The notes beneath the pieces were generated by a model. The model did not search any database and was not told the origin of the DNA. It saw only the letters and a list, made by a program, of their open reading frames with translations. 64,000 nt of DNA from Pollenia angustigena. Lineage: Eukaryota; Arthropoda; Insecta; Diptera; Polleniidae. A program made the position numbers and the translations under genes. The DNA is taken from the NCBI GenBank assembly GCA_930367215.1, contig OV884059.1, forward strand, positions 239,629,803 through 239,693,802. The letters are read 5' to 3'. Shown in pieces: positions 22,162 through 32,164 of the stretch; within the stretch, counting starts at the first letter, position 1, and every line of letters starts with the position of its first letter.

Positions 22162-22596
22162 ATATATTTAAGAATATAGAAGTCGTGCATTTATTATTTC
22201 ATTGGTACAAATACAACAGAGGCCTACAGCAGAATTTTATGACAAATATTATCACAGGATATTTAAGCTACAAACATCCCTGTTTTAAAGGTGATTTTTA
22301 CTTTTTTTTTTTAAATGTAAAAAGGCCCATTCCTAGAAGCATTTGATGGTTAATGTATACTAACAAAATGTTGCCTATTATGTTTTGAATAAATATTCTG
22401 AAGACACTATATACCAAAACACTAAGGATCTCACTATTTTTTAGGTTTTTTACTACACAGGGGTTCAAATTTAAATAGGCCGTATAATAAGTTTTATATT
22501 TAAGCCATTAAAACGCCGATACACTTATACGTCTTTTTAGTCCCCTCTACAAGAATCAGTTGGCAAAACATTTTTATTAAAAAAAATTTAATTGTG
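22162..22596. other. Spacer between LTR and transposon
   Basis: AT-rich; no supported feature. Confidence 0.4.
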
Positions 22597-22604
22597 TTGT
22601 ACAG

Positions 22605-23034
22605 TAGAGTGGTTCGAAAAAAAAATTTTTTGTCAGTCCCCCCCTAGGAATAAAGATAATGTAAAAACAATTCCAAAAATATTTTTTATATTTTTTTGCC
22701 ACGCCTAGAAATACCGCCCTTTTAGTTTTCTGTTCACTGTGTCGCCATTTTTAGTCCGATCATAACATTTTGTATATCGGTGTTCATGGCTCTGTAAGGG
22801 CTACATTTGTGTCCTTAATAGTTTTTTATACCACGCAAATTCTAGTCATGTCATTCAAAAGCTCTGTTTATACCCTCCCAAAACGCTAAATATTTTTGAA
22901 CTAAAATGAAGCTGTTTTATTTTGATACAACTTCTGTATTGAAGCTATTTATTTTTATTCATAAACAAAGAAGTTACAGGAGTTAAAAGAACTACTTAAC
23001 GTGTTTTGAAATATGGCAACACTTTTGACAAAAA
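22605..23034. repeat. Left ~430-bp terminal inverted repeat
   Basis: Mirrors 25659-26088 with only scattered differences, such as gttcatggctctg here against the complement of cagagcaatgaac there. It ends immediately before the gene at acacttttgacaaaa. It may supply the promoter, since no other upstream sequence is present inside the element. Confidence 0.85.
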
Positions 23035-24310
23035 TTGCGTTTTCTTTTATTTGACATTTTCAATGAAGGAAAAGTTTTGAAATTTTATACGAATATACAC
23101 ATGTATATAAAACACAAAAAACAAACAGAAATTTATAACTGTAAAAGTGACGATTATTTTTGTTACGAAGAAATTTTTGTAGCTCCCGAAGTCTCGCGTA
23201 AATATCATATCTATAAAACCTCTAACTTTAATATATATGTATACTTATAAAAAAAATGCATTTCAAAGCGTGTAATATTGAAAAAACTAAATTACCAACA
23301 AAACGAGAGGTTATTTCATATTTTTTATATTTAAAGACATATTATAAAAATAAAAGTTTAGCTCGTTACATACAAGTAGTATTAAAAGTTATTTGTGAGT
23401 TGTGGCAAAATACAAAAATTCCAATACTAAGTAAGACCTCTATTAGAAAATTGTTAGTGAATCTGTTGGATTGTTATTATAAAACTGTTAAAAAACCAAG
23501 CAAATATATTGAAAATGATTGGAATATAATATTTCGGATCTCAAAGTGTAAGTGCAATATTGCAATGAATTTGAAATGCAAATGTCCTCAAGTGCAAAAA
23601 ATCCCTTCAAATGAAATTAACTTTTTTGTTGACCAGTGTGGCCCAAGGCTTTTAACGTTAGATAGTGTAGAAACTAATACCAGAGAAAATATTGATTTTT
23701 TGCAAAGCTTTATTAGTTGTACAGATGAGGCACTTTCCTATGGCGTTTCATATGCACCGTCTTCTAATGAAGAAATGGAATATAAAGATGAAATCGCCAA
23801 TTCAACAAACGAGCAGCAACTGAAAGTAATAGATTTATCTCTGCAAAATTATGCTTTAGCATTAGACCGTACTGGTACGTCGGATCGCTATGGGTCTTTA
23901 CTTGCAACAACATTTATAAAAGACTTGAAAATTTCAATTGCTAAAAAAGCAAGTAAAATTACGGAGATACTGGTGATCGCATCCTTGAATTTCTAGACGA
24001 CGTTATTATTGATAAGAATAAAATCCGGAGAGAGCGGGCTAAGTTTAGAGAAGCAGCGAAAGCCTCATCTACCAGTGCTGCTGATTTAAAATGCATTTCT
24101 TATGACGGAAAAAAAGATCTATCGTTAAAAAAAGAAGCATGTGGAAAACAAGTATCTCTTAACACAATTACAGAAGAACATATAACAATTGTTAAAGAGC
24201 CTGACGCGACATTTCTCGGATACGTAACTCCAGCAGCGGGAACAGGGGTAGAGATTCAGAAGGCCATTGTAAGCTTTTTGAATTCAGAAGGTTATTCCTT
24301 AAATTACTTA

Positions 24311-24419
24311 TGGCGATTTCTTTTCTGAGAAATATGTTGCATAAATGTTACATGCTCTATCTCTTTTGTGTAGGTCATGTAACATTTATGCAACATATTT
24401 CTCAGAAAAGAAATCGCCA
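24311..24419. mobile_element. 109-bp perfect fold-back MITE inside the transposase gene
   Basis: Arms tggcgatttcttttctgaga... and its exact reverse complement, 44 bp each, with a ~21-bp centre, flanked by TTA on both sides (24308-24310 and 24420-24422). Deleting the insert and one TTA restores an unbroken frame, SLNYL then VSINCDGAAANTG. The 3-bp TWA-type target fits PIF/Harbinger-like MITEs; CACTA-type is possible. The perfect arms imply a very recent insertion. Confidence 0.85.
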
Positions 24420-24650
24420 TTAGTGTCAATCAATTGTGATGGAGCCGCTGCAAATACAGGCTACAAAACTGGAGTAAACGCTTGTATGGAAAGATACTTG
24501 CAACGACCATTACAGTGGAATGTTTGCTTGTTTCATTTAAATGAGTTACCACTCAAAAAATTGATGACCCATTTAATTGGAAAGCAAACTGGTCCTGGAA
24601 TTTGGCCTAAACCATTAGGATCTGAACTAATGGAATGCAACCTTCATCCT

Positions 24651-24713
24651 GTAAGTTTGTAATACTATCGCCACATTTAAATAAGTACATATGTATATGA
24701 ATATTTTTTTAAG
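24651..24713 (+). other. Intron in the transposase gene (63 nt)
   Basis: Donor cct/gtaagt and acceptor tttttttaag/gtc. Removing it joins NLHP to VVKDFKAIS in frame; the unspliced sequence stops at once. Confidence 0.75.
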
Positions 24714-25379
24714 GTCGTTAAGGATTTCAAAGCAATTTCTATGGGTGTTATGCCAGACAATGTAGAAGACTGGAACATCCGCGGAGACCAGCTCTACCTC
24801 TATCATATGGTTCTGGCCATTACTAAGGGTTTTTGCCCAGATGAATTAGCTAATAAGAAACCTGGCCTTGTAAGTGCAGCACGATGGTTGACAACAGCAA
24901 GTAGATTACTTCGACTTTATGTATCAAAAAGTCAGCCTTCAGATACTTTGCGAAATTTAGTGACATTTGTCGTTAAAGTTTATGCACCTTTCTGGTTTCT
25001 TGTTAAAAGCCAACCAAAGTCTTTTCATGGAAGCAGCCATATCTTTAAGTACGTACTTTGGATACGAGAATTGCCATTACATATTCAAGAAATAATTCGA
25101 CCGACAATTGATCACAATAGTTACTATTTACACCCTGAAAATATACTGCTAGAAATGATAACAGACCCTGATCCAACAGTTCGATTCCAGGGTTATGAAA
25201 TGATAAGAGCTGCTCGAGAAGACCCACCCGCTAAGATTAGAGAATTTCACGTTCCAAAAAATCGAATAAATTTTGATTGCAAAACTTATTCTGAAATTGT
25301 AAAGTGGGACAATCTTCAAATACTGATAACGAATTGGTGCATTATCAAAATTCATCTCATGAAATAATTGAAATACCAG

Positions 25380-25438
25380 GTAAATGTGTACACACATCTA
25401 AAAATGCCCTTATAATCACATAATTAATTTTTTTTTAG
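25380..25438 (+). other. Intron in the transposase gene (59 nt)
   Basis: Donor cag/gtaaat and acceptor tttttttttag/aat. Splicing joins the frame IEIP to EFPCHSQNTERFV. It provides the C-terminal exon that carries the candidate catalytic Glu. Confidence 0.75.
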
Positions 25439-25658
25439 AATTTCCTTGTCACTCTCAAAATACTGAACGTTTTGTACGGGTTGTTAGTGAATCCGCTAAT
25501 AAGGTTGTAGAAGAAAGGCGCATGGGTTTTATATTTGCTAAATTAAGAAGTCGCGAACAGTATAGCAACCTAAATTCACGTAAAAATTTGTCTTAATAAA
25601 TATGTATTTAAATGTATTTTTTCTATCGTGTCCCAAAAATTATGTGAACTGCATCACT

Positions 25659-26088
25659 TTTTGTCAAAAGTGTTGCCATATTTCAAAACACGTTAAGTAT
25701 TTCTTTTAACTCCTGTAACTTCTTTGTTTATGAATAAAAATAAATAGCTTCAATACAGAAGTTGTATCAAAATAACACAGCTTCATTTTAGTTCAAAAAT
25801 ATTTAGCGTTTTGGGAGGGTATAAACAGAGCTTTTGAATGACATGACTAGAATTTGCGTGGTATAAAAAAACTATTAAGGACACAAATGTAGCCCTTACA
25901 GAGCAATGAACACCGATATACAAAATGTTATGATCGGACTAAAAATGGCGACACAGTGAACAAAAAACTAAAAGGGCGGTATTTCTAGGCGTGGCAAAAA
26001 AATAAAAAAAATATTTTTGGAATTGTTTTTACATTATCTTTAATCCTAGGGGGGGACTGACAAAAAAATTTTTTTTCGAACCACTCTA
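25659..26088. repeat. Right ~430-bp terminal inverted repeat
   Basis: Reverse complement of the left arm, from ttttgtcaaaagtgttgcc to cgaaccactcta. It starts 62 bp after the transposase stop codon. Confidence 0.85.
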
Positions 26089-26096
26089 TTGTACAG

Positions 26097-26483
26097 TCTT
26101 ATTTAAACAAATATAATATGGGAATTTATTTCTCATGGTGAGTATCATTTATTTTAGTTTAAATAATTATGTTAAATACATTTAGTTTACAATAAGCACT
26201 ATCCAGTTATTAGATCCACATACGGCTGGCCAAGGCTGTGGCGGACCAGAAAATAGATTACCCAATAGTACCAAATAGTTCTGTATAATTAACTTCAAGT
26301 AAGCCTCGTAACAGAAATATAAAAACAATTATTATGATAATGCATAGAAAATATTGAAGGAATAAGACAATAAAAGTGTGAAAGCTTTATAATTTGTAAT
26401 ATGACTAAATTAATATGAACATTTATAGGTAATATATTTATTAAAACCAATAATAAATAATTGAAATTTAATTTGCACTTAAA
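26097..26483. other. AT-rich spacer
   Basis: No supported gene; the minus ORF at 26295-26489 has no motif. Confidence 0.4.
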
Positions 26484-26486
26484 TAA

Positions 26487-27288
26487 CACTACGTGACAAT
26501 TTTTTGACCAAATGCATTTGACACCTAATCTTTATGTGAAATTGTCCGCTGAATCCGAATATGAAGTCAGAATTGTCAAAAGTAGAACAGTATTCCAGTG
26601 TTTTTAAAAAATATGCTGTGACTGAAATGCAAATGTCCAAAAAATAAAATTTAAGCCAATTTCAATACGAACATTTTGGGCCCAATAGGATCCAGTCGGT
26701 GCAAAAATGACAAAGTAACAGAAGATTAATTGCATTAACCCACAACAAATAAATATACAAAGCTAAATTTTTAGTAACAATAAATATTTAAAATTGCTTG
26801 AAACTATTGAATTTCTATGTGGGTTAACTTACTAAATCTTCTGTAGCTTTGTCATTTTTGTACCAATCTTTGTCTTGTTGGGTTCAAAATGTTCATATTA
26901 AAATAATCTAATGTCGCATGCAATAAAACCTTAGGATTTTTAAATCATTGGTTTAAAACAAATAACTTGAAAAGAACAAAATTGAACAAAATCATAAAAT
27001 TTTCAATGAAGCTCAAACTTTTGTCCCCTGTTACTCTGTCATTTCTTGACCAATCTTCACAAGCAATCCATGGTTATTTTAGATAACCTTTCACTAAAAA
27101 GAAAGAATTACATAATCCGTTTACAATTTTTGAAGATATTTTCATTTCAGTCACATCATATTTTTTAAAAACACAAATAACGGTTATTTAAGAATATTTC
27201 AAAAACTGTTCTACTTTTGACAATTCTGACTTCATATTCGGATTCAGCGTACAATTTTACATAAAGATTGAAATTTTGTCACGTAGTG
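26487..27288. mobile_element. CACTA-like fold-back MITE (802 bp)
   Basis: Starts CACTACGTGACA and ends TGTCACGTAGTG, flanked by a 3-bp TAA duplication (26484-26486 and 27289-27291). CACTA ends with a 3-bp duplication are the hallmark of the EnSpm/CACTA superfamily. The arms stay complementary for at least 150 bp (for example tccgaatatgaagtcagaat), and weaker symmetry continues towards the centre, so almost the whole element can fold back. No transposase. Confidence 0.8.
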
Positions 27289-27291
27289 TAA

Positions 27292-27707
27292 TTAGTTCTG
27301 CTAAAACTCTTTGTAGAGCAAAAAATTCACAGTTACAAGGAACCAGCATAACAGGAATTAAAGTGAGGGTTCAAGCTCATCCTTTATTAGTTTAAAAATA
27401 AAAAACTAACATATTCAATTAATTCTGTGCATTTGAGCTTTCAACTATGTATGTATATTTGACTTCTTAAATGTTTATTTATTTATTCACTTTGTTTTGG
27501 CCTATCGATATTATTTCAACCTTTAGTTTTATTTCTTATTGTAGTGGTCGGATGTTAAAAGTATCGGAAAAAAGAGTAAGTATTACTAAGCACTTCTGCC
27601 GCATTAACCGAGCATTAAAATGCTCTTTAGTGAGAAATAATAGACAATCAAATTTGAATGCTTAATTAATTCTGAATTTTATTTACAAATTATACTAGCT
27701 TATATAC
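27292..27707. other. Spacer with a splice-flanked 31-bp segment
   Basis: AT-rich. At 27545-27575 a short segment is bounded by a good acceptor (tttatttcttattgtag) and a good donor (gtaagtatt), giving WSDVKSIGKK in frame. It could be a lost microexon or chance. Nothing else. Confidence 0.3.
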
Positions 27708-27710
27708 TAA

Positions 27711-28461
27711 AGGCTCAGTTAGGCGAACGTTGCTGTACCGTATCTTTACTGTATCCATCAGCTGTTCGCTTTTTGTTATATGAAAACCAATACAAAAGCT
27801 TACCGAAATGCAATGTACCGTAGTTACAACGTACCAATCTGTATAAAATAGAATTTCATGCCGTTGTTACGTGACATTTGTAAGACAGTGATGGGCGGCT
27901 TATATGTTACATTGAATGCGGGTAATTTTGCTCTTTTTTTTTGGTACTTTTTTCCGTATATCTATGGAATTTCAACAAAACTACTAACAATACCACATAT
28001 TTCCAGATATACAAATATACATATGTTTAGATGTTTAAAATAAACAAATGCATATACACATCCAAAAAAAGGGAAGCATATAAAATACTTTAAATGGTAT
28101 CAAAACTTTGTTTGGTGTATGCACATTTACAATATATGTATGCTAAAAATTTATATAGGCTAAAATACAAGTTTATTTATTGTAAATCTATAATATAAAT
28201 ATTAAACTAATTACATTTTTTACATACACAAAATACTGTTGTAATACCATTTAAAGTACGTGGTACCTTTTCTGCGCAACGGTCATCATTTGCACATTTT
28301 TGATTCCAATCACTGTGTGTTTTGTTTTATGTATACTATTGCTTTTTGTTTATGTATGGGAAAACATATGACACGTTTGCAAACGTTCTATAAGTGCACC
28401 ATCGTGCTTACAGTACGGTGCGGTACATTACGGGTACAGCAACGTTTGCCTAACTGAGCCT
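27711..28461. mobile_element. PIF/Harbinger-like MITE (751 bp)
   Basis: TIR aggctcagttaggcgaacgt at the left and acgtttgcctaactgagcct at the right, extending through gctgtacc. It is flanked by TAA (27708-27710 and 28462-28464), the TWA target typical of PIF/Harbinger. ORFs inside (27858-28043 and 28260-28457) show no transposase motif. Confidence 0.75.
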
Positions 28462-28465
28462 TAAA

Positions 28466-30640
28466 ATTGATTGGGCGTGTTGGCGTTCCCGTAAATGTAT
28501 GCTAGTGAAGCTGAAAATCTATAGAATGACTTACACCACTGTAAATAGACGTCGTTATGTTACAGCTAGACATAAATACTTGCGGCTCTGTAATACAAAG
28601 AAATTAGAATTATACAGCAAGAACCTTGAGCTACTAAATAAAGTGAGATGTTCTAGCGAATGGTGGAAGCTGTCTAAATCAATGACACCATCTAGATACA
28701 TTGTTAAAGAAATTTTGAATACAAATGACTTTTATTCTCACTTCGGTTTACTACAAAATAATGAAAATTTACATGCAATAAGCCGGTCCATGCCGTATTT
28801 TACCGATGCTGTGCTAGACTCGCCTATTATATTCTGTGAATTGTATACAGTAATTAAATCCCTTAAACAAAACAAAGCTCCAGGATAAGATGGCGTTAGC
28901 TATGAGTTCTACAAATATGCCCCCGCATGCTTCTTAACTGAGTTATTAACAATTTTCAACAAAATATTTTTACAAGAAACAATACCATTTAGCTTCAGAA
29001 ATTCAATCATAGTTCCACTCTTGAAAAAAGGCGATCCAAACTTGCCAACGAATTATCGTGTATCCTTGATCAACACTTTGTGCAAAATTTATAATAAAAT
29101 TTTGGTAAATAGAATAACAGAATGGACAGAAAGCATCAATGTATTGAGCGAATATCAAGCCGGGTTTAGAAAACATTATTCAACCGTTGATAATATTTTT
29201 AATTTGATAAGCATAGTAAACTTGAATAAATTGAATGGTAAAAGAACGTATGCTTTCTTTGTCGATTTCTCGTGTGCCTTCGATACGATACCCAGAAATA
29301 GCCTGTTTTATAAATTATCATGTCTTGGTATGTCATCTAAGATAATAAGAATATTGCAGAAATCGTATGAGAACACTAATAACCAAATATGGGACGGCAA
29401 TTCCCTCTCGAATTCATTTACTGTGGAACTTGGTGTAAAACAAGGTTGTATTTTAAGCACACTATTGTTTTCATTATATATTAATGACCTTGTTGATGTG
29501 TTGCCAGGTGGTGTTAATGTTGCAGACAATAATATTAAACTTTTGCTTTATGCGGATGATATAGTTATTTTATCGCAATCACCTACTGAATTGCAAAACA
29601 TGATTAATGCCTTGCATTCATATTGTACTAAGTGGTGTTTAAAAGTTAATTTAGAAAAGTCTTAAATATTAGTATTTCGCTCAGGAACACGTATGTCTGC
29701 GAACTTGAATTGGCAATATGGTACAGAAAATATAGAGATAGGGAACAGCTACAAATATCTTGGGATAACCATCACATATAACCTGTCGTTTAAAAAACAT
29801 TTAAATAAAAAATTAACGGCATCAAAGCTAGCAATAAATTCCACTTGGTCAAAATATATAACAAACCCACAAATATTGATCAAAAATATTTGTTGATGTT
29901 GTTGAGAAGCTGTTTAGATTTTTTATTAAAAAAATGTTGTACCTTCTCCCCACAGCACCCAATTACATGCTACATTTGGAAACTAACCTTGACTCACTTC
30001 ATATTTCGACGTTGAAACTGCACTTTAATTATATAAATAAAGTTTTAAATTTAAGTCAACGACGACTTCCACGTATTTTAGCAGAGTGTATTATATCTCG
30101 AAATGTGTGTTGGGCAAGAGAATGGTTAAATCTCTTTCAAAATCTACAAATCACCCCCAGCTAATTCTAACAGACCTTTATGTACGTATTGTAAACCCAT
30201 TTTAAAATTACTGCAAACTAAAGAACGTGAAGATTACTTTACAAATGCAGTCAACTCCCAGCATCACGATCTATACTCGCAACTAAGTTTTGATGTCACG
30301 ACAAATTTATTTCCCTATATCATTAGTTTGATAATTAAAGCAAGAGGTGGATTGCTGAATTTAAATGCCAGAAGCTTTCGAAATAACACTGCTACCACAT
30401 GTACAAATGCAACCTTGATAAACCTGAAAACACTTTTCACTTTGTTGGAGTTTGTCCAATTTTTAATGTATATAGGAGAAATTTCTTTGGAAAAAAAACA
30501 ACTTAATATAAGCGAAATTCTTAATATTTTGAATGGTCACAATTATGTTGCTTTATACAAATACATCCAAGTATGTTTAAAATATAGAAAACTGCAAACA
30601 ACTGAATTTGATTTTTGATTTTTATATTTTTCTACCCACT
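28466..30640 (+). mobile_element. LINE (non-LTR retrotransposon), 5'-truncated
   Basis: Carries most of an ORF2 with a reverse transcriptase and a C-terminal zinc-knuckle region but no endonuclease. It begins directly after the Harbinger-like MITE, so the 5' end is lost. Stops and frame changes at 28887, 29663, 29895 and 30162 show decay. It uses the 'KQGC' version of the RT motif, unlike the second LINE at 45.7 kb ('PQGS'), so the two belong to different clades. Confidence 0.85.
28499..30618 (+). pseudogene. LINE reverse transcriptase (ORF2) remnant
   Basis: Blocks in order: linker SSEWWKLSKSM (28650), LKQNKAPG*DGVSYEFYK (28860-28915), IVPLLKKGDPNLPTNYR (29005-29060), LSEYQAGFRK and FVDFSCAFDTIPR (29140-29300), GVKQGCILSTLLFSLYINDL (29430-29490), catalytic LLLYADDIVIL (29540-29575), and thumb WCLKVNLEKS. 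The second part has NSYKYLGITI (29740). The end (30328-30618) keeps a degenerate CCHC region (TCTNATL...LLEFVQF) and ILNGHNYVALYKYIQVCLKY. The YADD box is intact, but several stops interrupt the frame. Non-autonomous; clade not assigned. Confidence 0.85.
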
Positions 30641-30739
30641 TCGCTATTAAAGAGTTCTAAAACACAAGATTTTTTGACAACAAAAATATTAAAAAATTCA
30701 TTTATTATATGCATTGAAGTGAGTGTTGTGTACTTATTT

Positions 30740-31337
30740 GAGGTTCTATGCCGTTAATGTGCCGAATTATCTCATCCTTTAACTCTTGAATTGTTGCTTG
30801 CTTATCGACGTACACCTTTTCTGTCAAATAACCCCAAAGAAAGAAGTCCAACGGTGTCAAATCACATGATCTTGGCGGCCTATGACATCGCCACCAAGTG
30901 AGATAACGCGGCCATTGAATCCATATCTGCCAAATCGGGCCATAAAAAGTTAGTTATCATCTCACGACAGCGAACACCAATCACAGTAACTGCCTGACCG
31001 GCGTCATTTTTGAAAAAATACGGCCCGATGATACCGCCAGCCCATAAACCGCACCAAACAGTCACTCTTTGTGAGCGCATTGGTTTTTCGACAATCACTC
31101 TTGATTTATCATTCGCCCAATTGCGGCAACTCTGCTTATTGATGAATCCACTGAGGTTAAAATGTGCCTCATTACTGATTATAATTTTCATAATAAGCCT
31201 GAATAACTTAAATGCGTTGCTTGATTGTGTATCTTTTCAAATTGAGTTAGTCTAAGCTTGAGAAATGTCAGATGAAATGCGGGAAAAAAACTTAACGTTT
31301 AGGTGTGGTTCACATTTAACATTGGCCCTGCTCGCTT
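30740..31337 (-). pseudogene. mariner-type transposase fragment, copy 1
   Basis: Minus strand: the DEAHF-type first catalytic block appears as ISNEAHFNLSGFINKQSC, then PMRSQRVTVWCGLWAGGIIG, PYFFKNDAGQAVTVIGV and REMITNFLWPDL. A deletion follows, then C-terminal pieces (ELKDEI-type sequence at 30770). First Asp replaced by Asn and the second catalytic block lost, so dead. It is about 80% like the copy at 42883-43765 by eye. Ends are truncated and no TIR is visible. Confidence 0.8.
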
Positions 31338-31779
31338 AATTCCATTCTCATATCTTTTTACACACGCTGTCATGGCTCTTGCTTCTTTCACAGTTACATA
31401 AGAAGGATCTCCAATCATGAGTAAATTTTATTGCGTGAGCGTTGTGTAAGCATTGGTGTAAGAGAAAAAGTTGTCGCAAATGCACAAGAAATGTCAAGGC
31501 GCATGGATAGCTTTGACCATATGATAAGCCAAATTATTAAGCGTGGCTGTTTTGGACAATGTGAAGCAAAACTGACTTTGGTTGTACAAAATGCAAATTT
31601 TAGTTACACCCAAAGGCTTGTTTTGCACAGTTGCATGCTGGTGTCCGAAAAAACATTAGAAAAATAAAATTATATCAATAATCGACCACAGTTGTGATAT
31701 TTATTTCTTTATTTTTTACTAATAAATAGTTTATTTTACATAAAACAACGCATTTTTACTTGCCGAAAAATGTGTGTTT
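31338..31779. other. Spacer with one unrecognised ORF
   Basis: The ORF at 31431-31667 (+) contains REKVVANAQEMSRRMDSFDH. I recognise no family and no conserved block, and its base composition is slightly less AT-rich. It might be a transposon relic. No other feature. Confidence 0.25.
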
Positions 31780-31783
31780 TGAA

Positions 31784-32160
31784 CCCTCTAACGGCAAAGG
31801 GGGTATTTAAATACCCATGTCATTGAATTAAACCTGTAGTCAACGTTATTGGCCGTATTTAGCTAATATTTTTTTCTAAAGCAGAGAACACCTAATGCAT
31901 TAAGTCACCAAGAGGGTTTTCCGATTTTCTACTCTCCCAATTTTTTAGAGCCGTTGTCAATCACTTTTTCCAAAATATTAAAAATTTCTTACTTTCAAAA
32001 GGGGGCAAAATTTAACTTAAAAAATTTATTTAAGTAGTCCTATCCTTTCTTTATCTATCTGTAAAAACCAATTTCCGATACCTCTTACCTGAAGTTAGCC
32101 AGAATTTTTCTACGAAGGCTCTGTTTTTTGGTATTTAAATACCCATCAGTCCTTAATGGG
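31784..32160. mobile_element. piggyBac-like MITE (377 bp), tentative
   Basis: The right end reads ...ccttaatggg followed by TTAA; the left end begins ccctctaacggcaaaggggg after tgaa, a possible mutated TTAA. Both ends carry the subterminal palindrome ggtatttaaatacc, comparable to ggtaccc-gggtacc in the piggyBac element at 2883. No coding sequence. Confidence 0.5.
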
Positions 32161-32164
32161 TTAA

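Larger units (their letters stand above)
23256..25596 (+). pseudogene. Transposase gene of the long-TIR element, recently broken
   Basis: Exon 1 starts MHFKACNIEKTKLPTKREVI. Later blocks, in order, are LALDRTGTSDRYGSLLAT, DKNKIRRERAKF, ISYDGKKDLSL, EEHITIVKEPDATFLGYVTP, INCDGAAANTGYKTGVN, NVCLFHLNELPLK, SAARWLTTASRLLRLYV and ERFVRVVSESANKVVEERR, and the frame ends NSRKNLS*. Two clean introns are supported: 24651-24713 (gtaagt...aag) joins HP to VVKDF, and 25380-25438 (cag/gtaaat...tttag) joins IPG to FPCHSQ. Breaks: a frame shift near 23970, a 109-bp MITE at 24311-24419, and a frame shift near 25325. Candidate catalytic acids are D in YDGKKD, D in CDGAAANTG and E in VVSES; this is inference. 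An AATAAA overlaps the stop. Confidence 0.75.
22605..26088 (+). mobile_element. Long-TIR transposon of an unnamed (hAT-like?) family (3,484 bp)
   Basis: Exact 8-bp target duplication ttgtacag (22597-22604 and 26089-26096). Terminal inverted repeats of about 430 bp (22605-23034 and 25659-26088) are nearly identical, starting tagagtggttcgaaaaaaaa. Between them lies a single intron-containing transposase gene. The TAGAG start and 8-bp duplication fit hAT rules; the protein has C-x2-H and RW blocks that also occur in hAT transposases, but it is otherwise unlike the Ac, hobo or Hermes proteins I know. The close similarity of the arms implies a fairly recent insertion. Confidence 0.85.

Noticed and set aside
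23035..23250. Separate first gene of the long-TIR transposon
   Set aside because: It opens on a TTG codon, has no conserved block and lies upstream of the plausible ATG at 23256; at most a 5' leader.
31431..31667. 78-aa ORF as a host gene
   Set aside because: No splice context, no domain and no conserved block recognised; left as an unassigned ORF in the spacer.
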